DNA of 64,000 nucleotides. Source: Clostridium gelidum (lineage in GTDB: Bacteria > Bacillota > Clostridia > Clostridiales > Clostridiaceae). Below the pieces are notes generated by a model that was not told the origin of the DNA, ran no database searches, and saw only the letters and a list, made by a program, of their open reading frames with translations. Made by a program: the position numbers and the translations under genes. Of the stretch, positions 61,616 through 64,000 are shown piece after piece. Position 1 is the first letter of the stretch. Every line of letters starts with the position of its first letter. The stretch lies in the NCBI RefSeq assembly GCF_019977655.1, contig NZ_AP024849.1, positions 4,063,001-4,127,000 of the forward strand, in the 5' to 3' direction.

Positions 61616-61951
61616 CTACTTTAATTTAGGTTTTTTTGCTTTTTTAGGCTTTGGCATTGGTAGTTCCTCACAGGTCTTTTCAATAAAATTGCTTAAAAAA
61701 TCTCTTTCCTCTAAAAAATCAATAACAAATTGAGGTTTTGCATTAGTGTATGGTGGTGCTTCTTCCGGTGAACTTAATAAGGTTTCACCTATTTTTGTTT
61801 TCTTTACAAAAAATTGATTATTGCATATAAGACCTATAATTTTTTCATTGCAATAAATACCATATTCACCAAACATCTTTTTATATGAAATACTTCCTGC
61901 ACCACTAGCTTGATCACATACATACTCTACAAATTCTACTGTTGAAGCCAT
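61616..61951 (-). CDS. TfoX/Sxy N-terminal domain protein
   Basis: This 111-residue protein has a TfoX N-terminal-like beta domain: SYKKMFGEYGIYCNEKIIGLICNNQFFVK (quoted in part: KKMFGEYGIYCNEKIIGLI) and PPYTNAKPQFVID. A Lys/Pro-rich tail ends the protein. I chose ATG 61951 (MASTVEFVEY) with AAGGGGG upstream; ATG 30 bp before is less likely. It follows the DUF3795 gene with a 23-bp gap. Family members relate to competence or unknown roles. Confidence 0.85.
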   Translation of the reverse strand: MASTVEFVEYVCDQASGAGSISYKKMFGEYGIYCNEKIIGLICNNQFFVKKTKIGETLLSSPEEAPPYTNAKPQFVIDFLEERDFLSNFIEKTCEELPMPKPKKAKKPKLK

Positions 61952-61974
61952 ATATCTTATCCCCCTTATTTCAA

Positions 61975-62235
61975 TCACCATTTTTTACATTGTTCTATAC
62001 GTTTCCCATTATCACCTTGTTTTTCATCATATGCAAATTGATTTAACAATTCACAAGGAAAGCTATTGCAAACTCCACAATGTTCTTGCTTTTTACTTTC
62101 ACAACAATCTTTTACAGGACAGCTTTCTCCCCAAAAAGGTTTTTCAATATTTACGCACCCTTTGCAATTCATTTGCTCTTTATATACACACTCACTACAT
62201 AAAATCCCACATCTTGATTCAGCCATGTTTTTCAT
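61975..62235 (-). CDS. DUF3795 cysteine-rich protein
   Basis: This 86-residue protein has about 13 Cys in the DUF3795 spacing: RCGILCSECVYKEQMNCKGC, then CPVKDCCESKKQEHCGVC and FPCELL. It presumably binds zinc or an iron-sulfur cluster. Small proteins of this type are widespread in clostridia without known function. ATG near 62235; a later in-frame ATG four codons in (MAESRCG) is equally possible. Confidence 0.85.
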   Translation of the reverse strand: MKNMAESRCGILCSECVYKEQMNCKGCVNIEKPFWGESCPVKDCCESKKQEHCGVCNSFPCELLNQFAYDEKQGDNGKRIEQCKKW

Positions 62236-62273
62236 CCATTTTTATCCTTTCTATTATAACAATAAATTTATCT

Positions 62274-63635
62274 CTAAAATTTTTCTATTTTTATTCCTTG
62301 AGGAAACTTAAACACCTCATAAGGATCGTATTTTCTTTTTACTTCTTTTAACTTATATAAATTTTCACCATAATAATCTTTTTCATAATCTTTAAGTTCC
62401 GCAGAAGGGAAATTACTATAAGATCCTGTTGTAATAAGATTTATATATTCAAACTTCTCTTTCACCCAATCTCTATTTCTTGGTGCATATTTAGACTCTT
62501 CCCAAACAGACTGAAATCCCATTATAAATTTTGCATCTCTATAATAAAAAGCTGTATCTTCCTTACTTTTATCCATAAGTGCTCCACCTAGTCCATATAA
62601 TGAAACAGCTGCATATATTGATCCTTCTGCCCTATCATTTACTAAGTTTATAATATCCTCCATATCACCTCTGCTATAATCCCTATATACAAATCTTCCT
62701 GATGATTTATAATTTTCATAGGGTGGATGGCTATCTTGAATTCTTCTATTTGCCTCCAATACGGTAATATATTCTAAATTAAATATGACCTTTTTAGAAA
62801 TATTTTTAAATGGTTCTAAAATCATACTAGCTTTTTCTTTATTTCCATATAACAATCCTGTTATACTGATGCCCTTTCCTTTTACTTTAGAATTGTATAT
62901 ACCCATCTTTAAATTAATTCGTCTATCTAAATCTTTAAATATGTTTGTCCATGTTTCAAATACTTTAATAATTTCCTGAGGCTGAACATCAATGTATTCA
63001 ATATGTATCAATGTTGCCATTTTTATTTTTTCTGGAAGTTTAAAAGTCATACTAATAATTACACCAAAGTTTCCTCCACCAGCGCCTCTGCAAGCCCAAA
63101 ATAAATCTTCATTAGATTCCACATTAGCAACTATTGTCTCACCTTTATAATCTACTAATTCCACTTCAATTAAACTATCAGAAGCTAATCCAAGTAATCT
63201 AATAGAGTACCCCCAGCCACCGCCTAAAACTAATCCTGAAACTCCAACTGTTGGACACCCGCCTCCTGGAAATGGATACCCCATCTCTCCTAAAGCTTCA
63301 TATATATCTCTATTTGTAACTCCACCTTGTATCTTGACTATATTTTTTTCTTCATCTACATTGATACCATTCATTTTACTAACATCAATCACAACCACAT
63401 CATTACCAGTTGAATATCCTTCATAATGATGCCTACCAGATCTTATTCTAATCTCTAGTGAATTTAACCTAGCCCAAGCTATTGCATTACTAACATCATT
63501 TTTAGTATGGCAATAAACAATTACTAATGGATATTTTTCAATAGCCCTATTCCAAGCCTTTCTATCTTTTTCATAACTGAAATCTTCTTTAGTAACAACC
63601 GCTCCAGTTAATCCACTATAATCAAACTCTATCAA
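62274..63635 (-). CDS. FAD-binding (berberine-bridge-like) oxidoreductase
   Basis: This 453-residue PCMH-type flavoprotein has RSGRHHYEGYSTGNDVVVID (His for 8-alpha FAD attachment) and FPGGGCPTVGVSGLVLGGGW (Cys for 6-S-cysteinyl linkage), so FAD may be bicovalently bound, and ends in the BBE motif YYGENLYKLKEVKRKYDPYE. Relatives oxidise sugars or alkaloid-like alcohols. I chose TTG 63635 with AAGG 7 nt upstream; a GTG 9 bp earlier overlaps the ribosome site. No signal peptide. Confidence 0.9.
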   Translation of the reverse strand: MIEFDYSGLTGAVVTKEDFSYEKDRKAWNRAIEKYPLVIVYCHTKNDVSNAIAWARLNSLEIRIRSGRHHYEGYSTGNDVVVIDVSKMNGINVDEEKNIVKIQGGVTNRDIYEALGEMGYPFPGGGCPTVGVSGLVLGGGWGYSIRLLGLASDSLIEVELVDYKGETIVANVESNEDLFWACRGAGGGNFGVIISMTFKLPEKIKMATLIHIEYIDVQPQEIIKVFETWTNIFKDLDRRINLKMGIYNSKVKGKGISITGLLYGNKEKASMILEPFKNISKKVIFNLEYITVLEANRRIQDSHPPYENYKSSGRFVYRDYSRGDMEDIINLVNDRAEGSIYAAVSLYGLGGALMDKSKEDTAFYYRDAKFIMGFQSVWEESKYAPRNRDWVKEKFEYINLITTGSYSNFPSAELKDYEKDYYGENLYKLKEVKRKYDPYEVFKFPQGIKIEKF

Positions 63636-63682
63636 TTTTATCACCTTCTCTAGTTATTTTTTTATATAGCATAATAAAATTA

Positions 63683-63719
63683 AAGCTGAAGTTTTCTAAG
63701 TCAAAAAAACTTCAGCTTA
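63683..63719. terminator. Inverted repeat between the FAD oxidoreductase and the SDR remnant
   Basis: AAAGCTGAAGTTTT and AAAACTTCAGCTT pair over about 13 bp. It lies upstream of the oxidoreductase and would terminate the degraded gene region to its right. Confidence 0.6.
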
Positions 63720-63867
63720 CTATATATTATTTTTTGTTCCTTGTTCATTGACAGTTTCTATAATACGAATATGCAGTTTTCATAGAGACGCAATAAATGT
63801 TTGATATGCATCTTCAAATGAATCGTATGATTAATATTATTATATCACTATAGCAGAATTCAATCTA

Positions 63868-63954
63868 TTAAACTCTGTAAATATCAATTCTAGCTTTTTC
63901 AATGCCTCTTGTCCCACCTGTTACCAAAACTACTTTTCCTTTTAAATCATACAT
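63868..63954 (-). pseudogene. Short-chain dehydrogenase (SDR) remnant
   Basis: A 28-codon frame starting ATG at 63954 opens like a short-chain dehydrogenase, MYDLKGKVVLVTGGTRGI (Rossmann TGGxxGIG), but after TGGTRGI the sequence turns into EKARIDIYRV and stops at 63868. More than 220 residues are missing. Further left (63780-63835) a minus-strand frame reads YDSFEDAYQTFIASL before a stop, perhaps another scrap. Clear gene decay. Confidence 0.6.
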
Positions 63955-64000
63955 TTTAGCTAGCTACAACTTGATTTATTACTAAGATTATTTATAATTC

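Overview
The window reads as chromosomal DNA of an anaerobic, low-GC, spore-forming Firmicute, most likely a Clostridium sensu stricto (cluster I, C. beijerinckii-like). The evidence is very AT-rich DNA, strong GGAGG-type ribosome sites, TTG starts, the C5 tetrapyrrole pathway feeding siroheme and B12 with no heme-specific enzyme in view, a YtaF sporulation protein, clostridial choline-binding-type repeats and families such as DUF3867 and DUF4179. The species call is inference. No rRNA, tRNA, CRISPR array, prophage or transposase gene was seen.

Layout. 1-500: truncated ECF-type sigma factor. 716-6348: phospholipase C-like protein, then a leftward set of secreted protein, ABC ATPase, ABC permease, histidine kinase and response regulator. 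6627-9432: threonine operon thrC-thrB-ACT protein. 9669-13362: DUF6414-like protein, esterase, DUF3867 protein, QueH. 13401-21533: hem/siroheme cluster, transcribed leftward as hemA, precorrin-2 dehydrogenase, hemC, cobA-hemD fusion, a methyltransferase, hemB, hemL. 22034-26959: adenine deaminase, HD-GYP protein, HAD phosphatase, YtaF. 27252-37994: late cobalamin operon running leftward from cobT through a pentapeptide protein, cobO, cobU, cobS, a short CobU-like protein, cobC-like, cbiB, cobD, a DUF71 ATPase and cobQ to two paralogous unknown proteins. 38210-43000: small wHTH-like protein, Nudix, glucosaminidase, FMN reductase and a rightward two-component system. 43024-48419: convergent ABC exporter plus membrane-anchored serine hydrolase. 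48703-53319: amidase, DUF1349 protein, MaoC-like protein, DUF4179 protein and its ECF sigma factor. 53518-58633: a complete ECF importer (T, fused A-A, and a UPF0397/CbrT-type S subunit) beside cobK and cobJ. 58927-64000: small accessory genes (isochorismatase, two GNATs, TfoX N- and C-type proteins, DUF3795, FAD oxidoreductase) and gene remnants.

How it fits together. hemA, hemL, hemB, hemC and cobA-hemD make uroporphyrinogen III and precorrin-2. The precorrin-2 dehydrogenase leads to siroheme or sirohydrochlorin. cobJ and cobK belong to the corrin ring steps, most of which lie outside the window. The cobT operon finishes the side chain, lower ligand and nucleotide loop. The ECF importer is well placed to bring in B12 or a precursor. 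No cobalamin riboswitch was recognised anywhere.

The most unusual content is non-coding. There is a family of inverted-repeat elements (9471, 10788, 19530, 27083 and 31807, plus single ends at 2314 and 12015) whose central hairpins appear to covary. A four-hairpin, HEARO/omega-RNA-like structured element sits between hemB and hemL. A tandem hairpin motif with compensatory changes follows a perfect consensus promoter upstream of adenine deaminase. A 131-bp inverted-repeat element lies between hemC and cobA. The same leader motif precedes three consecutive small genes near 59.4-60.4 kb.
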